Positions 1-5,961 of a stretch of 16,274 nucleotides of DNA are shown here, piece after piece; the first letter of the stretch is position 1, and each line of letters opens with the position of its first letter. The position numbers were made by a program, and so were the translations under genes. The notes beneath the pieces were generated by a model. It did not search any database. It was given only the letters and a program-made list of their open reading frames with translations, and was not told the origin of the DNA. Source of the stretch: Endomicrobium sp. (lineage in GTDB: Bacteria; Elusimicrobiota; Endomicrobiia; Endomicrobiales; Endomicrobiaceae); NCBI GenBank assembly GCA_031264425.1, contig JAISDY010000130.1:1-16274 (forward strand), given 5' to 3'.

Positions 1-17
1 GACAAATAAAAATACAC

Positions 18-445
18 TGGTGGAGGTGGCGGGAATTGAACCCGCGTCCGAAAATGTTTTAGTAAGACCGCTACAGGCTTAGTCCGAAAATTTATCTCGT
101 TTATAACGCCGTAATCGGACGGTACTACGTTATAAACCAGCGCCGTTTAATTTTCATTTTAAACTGACGGCACAAGCCGCTTAAAACTAACCTGCTCTTG
201 TCGTTTTATCCCTATAGCAGGTGTCTAAGGTAAAACGAAGCCGCGTTAAGCAGCTATTAACGGAGCAACGAATGAAATGCTAGGTACCATATTAGGCACT
301 ATTGCACTTTTAACGTCGTCCATAGAAACAACAGTTTCGTTAGTTTCATTGTTGTTTATTTTTCGGTCGATTTTTGCGGAGCCATCGACCAACTCCGGCC
401 TGCTGTCATTACCTCAGCCACTCCCGTCGAACCCTGTTCACCCCC
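18..445 (-). ncRNA. ssrA: Transfer-messenger RNA (tmRNA)
   Basis: tmRNA rescues ribosomes stalled on mRNAs lacking a stop codon: it enters as alanyl-tRNA, then serves as template for a degradation tag. The 5' end is GGGGGTG (445-439) and pairs, with one G.U, with CACCTCC near the 3' end; an A discriminator and an encoded CCA (20-18) follow. The conserved GGGTTCGACGGG block sits just inside the 5' end, and a T-arm (GCGGG, loop TTCAATT, CCCGC) just inside the 3' end. Pseudoknot 1 is clear: CGGAG (397-393) with CTCCG (381-377) and GGTCGAT (390-384) with ATCGACC (371-365). A second H-type pseudoknot uses TCGTTTTA (238-231)/TAAAACGA (208-201) and CCTGCT (221-216)/AGCAGG (196-191). The length of 428 nt is at the long end for one-piece tmRNA, partly because the tag frame is long. 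The upstream tadA frame reads into its 5' part. I see no convincing separate promoter in the last 75 nt of tadA, so it may be cut from the ybgC-tadA transcript. Confidence 0.95.
246..353 (-). other. ssrA: tmRNA tag-peptide reading frame (about 35 aa)
   Basis: The frame downstream of pseudoknot 1 starts at AAC (353-351), 11 nt after the knot, the same spacing as the E. coli resume codon. It runs NNETNETVVS, then MDDVKSAIVPNM, then VPSISFVAPLIAA, and stops at TAA (248-246). The hydrophobic end LIAA matches the usual (A/L)xAA protease-recognition end, and the stop lies in a small hairpin (CGTTAA 262-257 with TTAACG 249-244), as expected for helix 5. The resume codon is inferred from spacing only; AAC is not the usual alanine or glycine codon, and 356-354 or 350-348 would be alternatives. 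Many tags are 8-15 residues, so this is unusually long. Confidence 0.75.
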
Positions 446-925
446 ATTATTTTTACGTCTTCCTTTAAAGAAATTCTTAATTATGTCAGCGCACTCTTTG
501 TTCAAGTATTTTTCTTTCCCGCCGTCAAATTCTATTTTGTGGTTTAATTTTTTGCTTTTAGCTATTTTAAAAACGCTTTTACAAGCTCCAGATTTCACGT
601 CATAGGCGCCAAAAATAATCTTTTTTATCCTCGCGTTTACAAGGGCGCCCGCACACATTGCACAGGGCTCAATTGTAACATATATGGAGCAATCGTTCAA
701 ACGGTAGTTTTTCAATTTTTTAGCAGCTTTGCGCAAAGCTACAATTTCCGCATGTGCCGTAGGATCAGACAATATAATGCATTTGTTAAATCCCCGCGCA
801 ATTATTTTGTCGTCACAAGTTATAACTGCGCCTATTGGCACTTCGCCGACTTTTTTGGCTTTACTTGCTTCTTTTATGGCTTGAGACATGAAATAAGCGT
901 CATTTTTAACGTTTTTATTTTTCAA
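356..925 (-). CDS. tadA: tRNA-specific adenosine deaminase TadA, with a tail read from the tmRNA gene
   Basis: TadA deaminates the wobble adenosine of tRNA-Arg(ACG) to inosine in the cytoplasm. The zinc cytidine-deaminase-type site is complete: DPTAHAE with H58 and the proton-shuttling E60, and PCAMC with C88 and C91. EVPIGAV (28-34) is the usual N-terminal strand. The start at 925 is TTG; the first ATG (889) would remove the first half of helix 1, which aligns with known TadA, so TTG is preferred. A GGAA lies 7 nt upstream, and the start overlaps the end of the thioesterase gene by 11 nt, implying translational coupling. The family normally ends near residue 150-160, at an FFKGRRK-type end; here no stop occurs and codon 161 begins exactly at the first base of tmRNA (445). 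Residues 161-189 are encoded by tmRNA 5' sequence, ending at TAA 358-356. The function is sure; the real C-terminus is not. Confidence 0.93.
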   Translation of the reverse strand: MKNKNVKNDAYFMSQAIKEASKAKKVGEVPIGAVITCDDKIIARGFNKCIILSDPTAHAEIVALRKAAKKLKNYRLNDCSIYVTIEPCAMCAGALVNARIKKIIFGAYDVKSGACKSVFKIAKSKKLNHKIEFDGGKEKYLNKECADIIKNFFKGRRKNNGGEQGSTGVAEVMTAGRSWSMAPQKSTEK

Positions 926-1313
926 GATTTTTTTCCAGTGCTTCTCTTATGTCTTTTGGGAAACGCACAGGCTTTAAATCTTTATTAACAAAAGGATGTT
1001 TTGTTTTGCCTGTAACTAAAAGTTTCCCTTTACATTTAACTTCGTAATAGCACGTTATGCTCGCCGCTGTTATTTCTGATATTTTTGTTTCTATTTCTAT
1101 GACGTCGCCGTATTTTGCAGGAGCCAAAGATTTGCACTCGGCATGAATAACAGGAAAATAAAAACCGCGATCTTCTATTGCTTTATATTCAAGACCTATG
1201 TCTCTGAGAAACTCTGTGCGTCCCCGCTCAAAGAAAATTAAATAGTTTGCATAATAAACCATCCCCATTTGGTCCGTATCGGCGTAAGAAATCCTCAGTT
1301 TTAACGAATGCAT
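915..1313 (-). CDS. ybgC: YbgC-type acyl-CoA thioesterase, hot-dog fold
   Basis: This is a small 4-hydroxybenzoyl-CoA-thioesterase-family enzyme that hydrolyses acyl-CoA esters in the cytoplasm. In proteobacteria the family is linked to the Tol-Pal envelope system or phospholipid metabolism. The signature YADTDQMGMVYYANYL near the N-terminus contains the catalytic aspartate (D14 by alignment with YbgC), followed by FFERGRTEFLR on the central helix. The ATG at 1313 is chosen because GGAG lies 7 nt upstream and the family starts just before this signature; the frame is open to 1394, but the extra 27 residues precede the predicted promoter and lack family similarity. This gives 132 aa, a normal length. 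It is the first gene of a unit continuing into tadA and ssrA. The physiological substrate cannot be told from sequence. Confidence 0.92.
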   Translation of the reverse strand: MHSLKLRISYADTDQMGMVYYANYLIFFERGRTEFLRDIGLEYKAIEDRGFYFPVIHAECKSLAPAKYGDVIEIETKISEITAASITCYYEVKCKGKLLVTGKTKHPFVNKDLKPVRFPKDIREALEKNLEK

Positions 1314-1340
1314 AATTTTCTCCGTTAATTTTCCTAACGA

Positions 1341-1370
1341 ATTATAGTACATTGATTCTAAGAAAATCAA
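1341..1370 (-). promoter_or_regulatory. Sigma-70-type promoter for ybgC-tadA-(ssrA)
   Basis: On the minus strand, TTGATT (1370-1365), an 18-nt spacer and a perfect TATAAT (1346-1341). The predicted start is about 20 nt before the ybgC ATG, just upstream of its ribosome-binding site. The promoter is divergent from the tRNA-Cys promoter at 1399. Confidence 0.7.
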
Positions 1371-1398
1371 AAATAAAATATTATTTTTGCGCAAAAAT

Positions 1399-1428
1399 TT
1401 GACTAGAGGACGGTGTTTTTAATATACT
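1399..1428 (+). promoter_or_regulatory. Sigma-70-type promoter for tRNA-Cys/tRNA-Val and downstream genes
   Basis: TTGACT (1399-1404), an 18-nt spacer and TATACT (1423-1428), each one base from consensus. Transcription would start near 1435, about 14 nt before tRNA-Cys. Confidence 0.75.
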
Positions 1429-1448
1429 TGGTCATTATTTAGTTCATT

Positions 1449-1520
1449 GGTGCGGTACCCAAGTGGTAAGGGAGCAGTCTGCAAAACTGTTATTCGCCGG
1501 TTCGATTCCGGCCCGCACCT
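1449..1520 (+). tRNA. tRNA-Cys (GCA)
   Basis: Acceptor stem GGTGCGG/CCGCACC with the U discriminator typical of tRNA-Cys. The anticodon loop CTGCAAA gives GCA between stem halves GCAGT and ACTGT. The T-arm is CCGG-TTCGATT-CCGG. No CCA is encoded, so it must be added post-transcriptionally. Confidence 0.96.
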
Positions 1521-1542
1521 TGTTCATGTAAAATCATATGCT

Positions 1543-1616
1543 GCCCGGTTAGCTCAGTTGGTTAGAGTACTTCCTTGACATGGAAGGGGTCAGAAGTTCG
1601 AGTCTTCTACCGGGCA
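1543..1616 (+). tRNA. tRNA-Val (GAC)
   Basis: Acceptor GCCCGGT/ACCGGGC with A discriminator; D-arm GCTC/GAGT; anticodon stem CTTCC/GGAAG around TTGACAT, giving GAC; T-arm AGAAG-TTCGAGT-CTTCT. No CCA is encoded. Only 20 nt separate its 3' end from the decarboxylase ATG at 1637, so 3' trimming of the tRNA would leave an mRNA whose leader is little more than the Shine-Dalgarno sequence. Confidence 0.96.
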
Positions 1617-1636
1617 CTCTAAGGGAAGGCAGCATA

Positions 1637-3121
1637 ATGAAAAAAGTAAAAAACTCGAATTTTGGAAAACAGTCTAAGGCTCCATTATTTGATACACTTT
1701 TAGGACACGCAAAAAGAGACGTTATATCACTACATTGCCCGGGACATAAAAACGGAAGAAGTATAGATAAAGAATTAAAAAATTATGTCGGCGAAGAGGT
1801 TTTTAAATTTGATGTTACGGTTTTTGACGAAGTAGATTCTTTACACGATCCTGTCGGACCAATAAAAAAAGCTCAAGAACTTATGGCAGAAGCATATGGT
1901 GTTGAGCATTCTTTATTTTTGGTAAATGGTACTTCCGTCGGCAACATGGCTATGTTTCTTTCGGCATGTAATCCGGGCGACTCAATAATAATTTCAAGAA
2001 GCTCTCATAAGTCTATAATGGCGGGAATTATTATGTCTGGTGTTTGGCCTATTTGGGTTCAACCTAAAATAGATCAAAATCTAGACTTGATTTTTAGCAT
2101 GACTTATGATCAGGTTAAAGAAGCTTTGGATAAATATCCTGAAGCAAAAGCTGTGTTTATAACGAGCCCTACTTATAATGGCATTGTTACTGAGTTGAGC
2201 AAAATTGTGGATTTGTGCCATAGAAGAGGTAAGATTCTTCTTGTTGACGAAGCTCACGGAGCGCATCTGCATTTTAACGATATATTGCCTGAATCTGCCG
2301 TTGAAGCCGGCGCCGATTTATGCGTTCAGTCAACGCACAAAATTTTGTCGGCAATGTCTCAGGGATCGGTTTTACATTTTAAATCTAAATTTATTGATTT
2401 TAACAGAGTAAAAAGAATAGTCTCAATGCTTCAAACCACAAGCCCTAATTATTTAATTCTTGCGACTATTGATTTAGCTAGAAGACAGGTTGTTTCGCAG
2501 GGAAAAGAGGACTTTGACAAAGTTATAGACGCGGCTGAGTGGGGACGTTCGTATATAAATAAAAACATTGGCAATATGAAATGTTTTACCAGACAAGAAA
2601 TAAATAAATTGAGGTTTGATTTAGACATAACAAAGCTTACCGTAAACGTTACAAAAACAGGGCTTTCAGGAGATGAGATTGAAAACATTTTGGCTAAAGA
2701 ATATAATATTCAGCTTGATTATGCCGATTTGTTTAATTTGGTAGCAATTCCCGGCGAAGGCACAATTAAATCTGATATAGAGGCTTTTGTAAAAGCACTT
2801 GAAAGTATAAGTAAAAAATATCACGGTAAACAAAAAAACTGGATACTTAAGATTCCATCTTTAGCTACCGAGATGGTTATGAAGCCTAGAGACGTGCTCC
2901 TTTCAAACAGCGTAACAAAGGTGAGTTTAAAGAAGTCTGTCGGACATATAGCCGCTCAAACTTTGACACCTTATCCTCCGGGAATACCAGTAGTAATACC
3001 CGGAGAAAGAATAACTCAAGAAATATGCGATTATCTTATGGATACAGCGTCTAAGGGCATAAGAGTAAGCGGTCAAGAAAACGATAAATTAAGAATGGTT
3101 AAAGTGTTTACAAACTTCTAA
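1637..3121 (+). CDS. Orn/Lys/Arg decarboxylase, PLP-dependent (SpeA/Cad-like)
   Basis: This is a fold-type-I PLP decarboxylase acting on a basic amino acid, the entry step to polyamines (arginine to agmatine, or lysine to cadaverine). Visible blocks are HCPGHKNG near residue 37, FDVTVFDEVDSLHDPVG, the nucleotide-like loop LVNGTSVGN, VDEAHGAH with the PLP-contacting Asp and His, and STHKILSAMSQGS with the Schiff-base lysine K235. The C-terminal end carries the conserved TPYPPGIPVVIPGE segment. At 494 aa it matches the shorter Gram-positive/cyanobacterial SpeA-type enzymes rather than the roughly 715-aa proteobacterial inducible ones. The frame is open back into tRNA-Val (1580), but AAGGGAAGG (1621-1629) precedes the ATG at 1637, which is the start used here. 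It is followed immediately by the DksA-like gene. Substrate choice cannot be settled from sequence; arginine is the likeliest by length class. Confidence 0.9.
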   Translation: MKKVKNSNFGKQSKAPLFDTLLGHAKRDVISLHCPGHKNGRSIDKELKNYVGEEVFKFDVTVFDEVDSLHDPVGPIKKAQELMAEAYGVEHSLFLVNGTSVGNMAMFLSACNPGDSIIISRSSHKSIMAGIIMSGVWPIWVQPKIDQNLDLIFSMTYDQVKEALDKYPEAKAVFITSPTYNGIVTELSKIVDLCHRRGKILLVDEAHGAHLHFNDILPESAVEAGADLCVQSTHKILSAMSQGSVLHFKSKFIDFNRVKRIVSMLQTTSPNYLILATIDLARRQVVSQGKEDFDKVIDAAEWGRSYINKNIGNMKCFTRQEINKLRFDLDITKLTVNVTKTGLSGDEIENILAKEYNIQLDYADLFNLVAIPGEGTIKSDIEAFVKALESISKKYHGKQKNWILKIPSLATEMVMKPRDVLLSNSVTKVSLKKSVGHIAAQTLTPYPPGIPVVIPGERITQEICDYLMDTASKGIRVSGQENDKLRMVKVFTNF

Positions 3122-3133
3122 ATGGAGAGTAGA

Positions 3134-3484
3134 ATGAATAAAAAAGATTTAGTAGAAATAAAAAAACTCTTGATAGAAAAGAAAGCAGAACTTTTAAATA
3201 AGACAAATAACGCTCAAAGAGATATAAATTCCGACGATATAAACGTCGGAGACGAAATAGATACCGCAAGACAAAACAGCGATAAAGAGATGTTTTTTGA
3301 ACTTGTCGCTGGCGACAAGATAACATTGAATGCCGTAAATGACGCTCTTGCTAAAATAGAGAAGAATACTTACGGCACATGCGAGTGTTGTGGCGAAGAA
3401 ATTCCTGCGGAAAGATTAAAAGCCATTCCTTGGACTAGGTATTGCATAAAGTGTCAGGAAGAAGCTGAAAGTCCTAAAAGATAA
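3134..3484 (+). CDS. dksA: DksA/TraR-family RNA polymerase-binding transcription factor
   Basis: DksA-type proteins enter the secondary channel of RNA polymerase and, with ppGpp, tune rRNA, tRNA and amino-acid promoters. The 116-aa protein has an N-terminal coiled-coil region, with the acidic tip motif D-x-x-D-x-A present as DEIDTA (residues 40-45). A C-terminal four-cysteine zinc finger follows (C83, C86, C104, C107) within YGTCECCGEEIPAERL and PWTRYCIKC. It is shorter than E. coli DksA (151 aa) but keeps both functional elements. An in-frame ATG at 3122 abuts the previous stop, but the GGAG within it (3124-3127) is correctly spaced for the ATG at 3134, so that start is preferred. It lies between the decarboxylase and the MscS channel, 2 nt before the latter. 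Confidence 0.9.
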   Translation: MNKKDLVEIKKLLIEKKAELLNKTNNAQRDINSDDINVGDEIDTARQNSDKEMFFELVAGDKITLNAVNDALAKIEKNTYGTCECCGEEIPAERLKAIPWTRYCIKCQEEAESPKR

Positions 3485-3486
3485 CA

Positions 3487-4509
3487 ATGTTATTTCAAGT
3501 TTGGAGTCGGATATTAGAAAAAAGTTTTTTGTGGATAGAGAGCGTGTCTCTATTTGCTCTTATATTCATAATAGGCTTTTTGTTTAAGAGGTATGTGGCG
3601 AGATTTGTGCAAAATATTCTTGCAAAAATAGGTTTGGTTCTTCACGATAAGATTTTAGTAATAACAAGTAGCTACATTTCTTTTTGGTTTTTTCTCATAG
3701 CTCTCTATGTTGGAATTTTAAAAGCTCCTATAGATACTAAAAGCGCCGTTATTGATAAAATTTTTTACGGAGTATTTGCTTTTTCAATAGTTGTTCTGAT
3801 CGCGTCTATACTTTCTAAACTTTTCCGTAGGGCAATTCAAGAAAAAATCGGTTCAAATATATTAAAGTTTTCAATAACGTTTATAGGATTGGTTTTAATA
3901 TTAAATCAAGCCGGCGTGAAGCTGACGCCGATTTTAACTGCTTTGGGCATAGGCTCTCTTGCAGTTGCGTTGGCTCTTCAAGATACTCTTGCCAATTTTT
4001 TTGCCGGGATAAACATTCTTGCCAGTAAACAAATTGCAAGAGATGATTATATTAGGCTTGATTCAGGACAAGAAGGAACGGTTGTTGAAGTTAACTGGAG
4101 AACGACTTTAATAAAAGAAATATATAATACTACCATTGTTGTGCCTAACAGTAAAATATCTTCGTCTATAGTTAAAAGCTATCATTTTAAAAAGTCTGAA
4201 GTTACGTCTTCAATAACTTGCGGCGTATCGTACAGGAGCGATTTAGACCAAGTTGAGGAAATTGCAAAACTTGCGGCTAAAGAGATAATAGACAAATATG
4301 ATTCCGCTTCCAAAGATTATCAGCCTATCGTTCAGTTTACAGATTTTGGAGAATCTTCTATAAACTTTATTTTATATTTTAGAGTTAAAACGGTTTATGC
4401 AAGAGCTTTTATAAAGAGCGAAGTTTTGAAGAATTTATATAAGAGATTTGGTGAGGCTAAAATAGAAATTCCTTTCCCTCAAAGAATAGTTACTATTAAC
4501 AAAAATTGA
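3487..4509 (+). CDS. MscS-family mechanosensitive ion channel
   Basis: MscS-family channels open under membrane tension and release solutes on hypo-osmotic shock. The 340-aa protein has hydrophobic segments at about 19-35, 62-79, 93-110 and 126-144. These are followed by the pore-lining helix at about 150-175, with the small-residue pattern GIGSLAVALALQDTLANFF typical of MscS TM3. The cytoplasmic beta domain follows, with the VVEVNWRTT and IVVPNSKI motifs seen in this family, then an alpha/beta C-terminal part ending in IEIPFPQ. It starts 2 nt after the dksA stop without a strong ribosome-binding site, so translational coupling is likely. It has about five membrane spans, more than the three of E. 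coli MscS. The promoter for panD overlaps its last codons. Confidence 0.92.
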   Translation: MLFQVWSRILEKSFLWIESVSLFALIFIIGFLFKRYVARFVQNILAKIGLVLHDKILVITSSYISFWFFLIALYVGILKAPIDTKSAVIDKIFYGVFAFSIVVLIASILSKLFRRAIQEKIGSNILKFSITFIGLVLILNQAGVKLTPILTALGIGSLAVALALQDTLANFFAGINILASKQIARDDYIRLDSGQEGTVVEVNWRTTLIKEIYNTTIVVPNSKISSSIVKSYHFKKSEVTSSITCGVSYRSDLDQVEEIAKLAAKEIIDKYDSASKDYQPIVQFTDFGESSINFILYFRVKTVYARAFIKSEVLKNLYKRFGEAKIEIPFPQRIVTINKN

Positions 4510-4524
4510 CGCAAATGCTATAAT
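4496..4524 (+). promoter_or_regulatory. panD: Extended -10 promoter for panD and the downstream unit
   Basis: TTAACA (4496-4501), a 17-nt spacer ending in TGC, then a perfect TATAAT (4519-4524): an extended -10 (TGnTATAAT) with a near-consensus -35. It overlaps the mscS stop codon, and transcription would begin near 4531, about 25 nt before panD. Confidence 0.8.
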
Positions 4525-4555
4525 ATCGCCGTAATTTAGTTCGGAGGCAGTTGTG

Positions 4556-4897
4556 ATGAAGTTTGTTTTAAGTTCAAAAATTTTTAAGGCTACGGTGACG
4601 GAAGCCAATTTGGAATATAAAGGTAGCATAACGATAGATACTTATCTTTGCGATAAGGCAGGCTTGTGGATAGGGGAAAAAGTTTTGGTGGTGTCTAATA
4701 GCTCAGGAGCAAGGCTTGAAACTTATGTAATCCCCGGTAAACCATATTCAGGTGTAATTTGCATGAACGGCGCAGCCGCTCACCTTATAAAGGCTGGCGA
4801 AGAAGTAATAATAATGGGCTTTACTCTTTCAGACAAACCTATTGACCCTAAAATTGTTTTTGTGGATAAAGATAATAAGATTGTAAAAATAAAGTAA
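4556..4897 (+). CDS. panD: Aspartate 1-decarboxylase proenzyme PanD
   Basis: PanD converts L-aspartate to beta-alanine for pantothenate and coenzyme A. It is made as an inactive chain and cleaves itself at a Gly-Ser bond to form a pyruvoyl group. The site is visible as YKGSITID, between G23 and S24. MNGAAAH (the conserved NGAAAH block) follows, and the 113-aa length is normal. The codon before the ATG is GTG (4553), giving two adjacent possible starts; GGAGG (4543-4547) lies 8 nt from the ATG and 5 nt from the GTG, so the ATG is preferred. No panB or panC is present nearby. The gene has its own promoter and is followed 17 nt later by tRNA-Pro. Confidence 0.95.
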   Translation: MKFVLSSKIFKATVTEANLEYKGSITIDTYLCDKAGLWIGEKVLVVSNSSGARLETYVIPGKPYSGVICMNGAAAHLIKAGEEVIIMGFTLSDKPIDPKIVFVDKDNKIVKIK

Positions 4898-4914
4898 TTA
4901 CTTGCAATATTTTT

Positions 4915-4988
4915 CGGGGCGTGGCTCAGCTGGCTAGAGCGCTCGGTTCGGGACCGTGAGGTCACTGGTTAAAATCCAGTCGCCCCGA
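4915..4988 (+). tRNA. tRNA-Pro (CGG), with two non-standard positions
   Basis: Acceptor CGGGGCG/CGCCCCG with A discriminator; D-arm GCTC/GAGC; anticodon loop TTCGGGA giving CGG; T-stem ACTGG/CCAGT. Two deviations are visible. The anticodon stem CTCGG/CCGTG has a U-U opposition at its second pair (28-42), and the T-loop reads TTAAAAT, with A in place of the almost invariant C56 that pairs with G19. It may be a tolerated variant or a decaying isoacceptor, since a UGG tRNA can read CCG. No CCA is encoded. The sigma-factor ATG lies 19 nt downstream. Confidence 0.88.
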
Positions 4989-5007
4989 ATCTTTTAAAGG
5001 AGATAAA

Positions 5008-5961
5008 ATGAATGCCAGATTTGATCCTTTAGGACTTTATTTTGAAGCAATCAGAAAAATTGAACCCATCTCTGAGAAAGAAGTTAAATCTTTGTGGGTT
5101 AAATCCAAAACCGATAAAGCGGCTTTTAACAGACTTGTGGAACAAAACTATAGATTAGTCATACCTATAGCGAAAAGATTTATGAAGAAAGGTATAGATT
5201 TCATGGATCTTATAGAAGAAGGAAATCTTGGTCTTATAAAAGCAGTTGAGAAGTTTGATCCAACCAGAAACGTAGCCTTCTCAACATATGCGGTTTATTG
5301 GATAGAACAATATATAAGAAAAGCAATAGAAAATAGCGTAAAAACAATAAGGATACCTTCTCATATTTGGGACGCTCTTAACAGATGGCTAAAAACAAAA
5401 GTAATTTTAAGAGAGAAACTTAAAAGAGAGCCGACAACCGACGAAATAGCAAAAAAATTGAAACTTAATACAGACCAAGTTGGTGATTTAATGAGGGCTT
5501 CTTCAGTTTTTAATGGAGGAATTTCTTTAGAGGCGGCTGTAGGTGAAGATTCAAACTTACAGCTTAAAGATACAATATCAGATGATGAGGATAATTCGCC
5601 AGAATCAGTTACGGAAATTATAAGAGCCAGAGCAGATATAGGCATGGCTTTAAACGATTTGCCGGATAGAGAGAAAGAAGTTGTAAGAATGAGATTTGGT
5701 ATAGGCGGGATGGAGCCTATGTCGTTGGATTCCATTGGTAAAGTTTTAAATGTTTCCAGAGAACGTGTTAGGCAGCTGGAACTTCATGCTTTTAAAAAGC
5801 TGAAAACTATTTTAGGTAAATACAATTTTATAGGCAAAGAAGAAGCTGAAACTCTAAAACTTGACAGCAGAAACGGCAGAGATAGACGCAGGAATGAAAC
5901 TCAGCCTTCTAAGTTTAAAGATAGAAGGTCTAATATAGAAAGAAGAGTAAAGTGGATATAG
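5008..5961 (+). CDS. Sigma-70-family RNA polymerase sigma factor (group 2-like) with a basic C-terminal tail
   Basis: A sigma factor directing RNA polymerase to promoters. Region 1.2 is at about 6-30. Region 2 is at about 43-107, with DLIEEGNLGLIKAVEKFDP and the 2.4 helix YAVYWIEQYIRKAI. Region 3 begins TIRIPSHI, and region 4 has LPDREKEVVRMRFGI and the helix-turn-helix SIGKVLNVSRERVRQLE. No region 1.1 or long non-conserved insert is present, so 317 aa suits a group 2 or RpoS-like factor rather than the primary one. Region 4.2 keeps RERVRQ, the residues reading the -35 TTGACA. In region 2.4 the RpoD pattern WWIRQAIT is YWIEQYIR, changing residues near the -10 contact. Beyond the usual end lies an Arg/Lys-rich tail of about 35 residues containing GRDRRR and KDRRSNIERR. 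GGAG precedes the ATG, and the end overlaps apt by 10 nt. Confidence 0.92.
   Translation: MNARFDPLGLYFEAIRKIEPISEKEVKSLWVKSKTDKAAFNRLVEQNYRLVIPIAKRFMKKGIDFMDLIEEGNLGLIKAVEKFDPTRNVAFSTYAVYWIEQYIRKAIENSVKTIRIPSHIWDALNRWLKTKVILREKLKREPTTDEIAKKLKLNTDQVGDLMRASSVFNGGISLEAAVGEDSNLQLKDTISDDEDNSPESVTEIIRARADIGMALNDLPDREKEVVRMRFGIGGMEPMSLDSIGKVLNVSRERVRQLELHAFKKLKTILGKYNFIGKEEAETLKLDSRNGRDRRRNETQPSKFKDRRSNIERRVKWI

Noticed and set aside
277..468. 63-aa plus-strand ORF
   Set aside because: It lies antisense across the tmRNA and tadA end; no ribosome-binding site and no protein-like character.
1314..1394. Longer N-terminus for the thioesterase (27 extra residues)
   Set aside because: It would start upstream of the predicted promoter start and lacks a ribosome-binding site; the family begins at the ATG at 1313.
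1580..1636. Decarboxylase start inside tRNA-Val
   Set aside because: The extra 19 residues are just translated tRNA; a good ribosome-binding site precedes the ATG at 1637.
3122..3133. Upstream in-frame ATG starts of dksA (3122) and glyS (11894)
   Set aside because: In both, the GGAG ribosome-binding site overlaps that ATG and is spaced for the ATG four codons later; nothing precedes the upstream ATG.
4506..4524. TTGACG as -35 for the panD promoter
   Set aside because: It is only 7 nt from TATAAT; TTAACA at 4496 has the proper 17-nt spacing.
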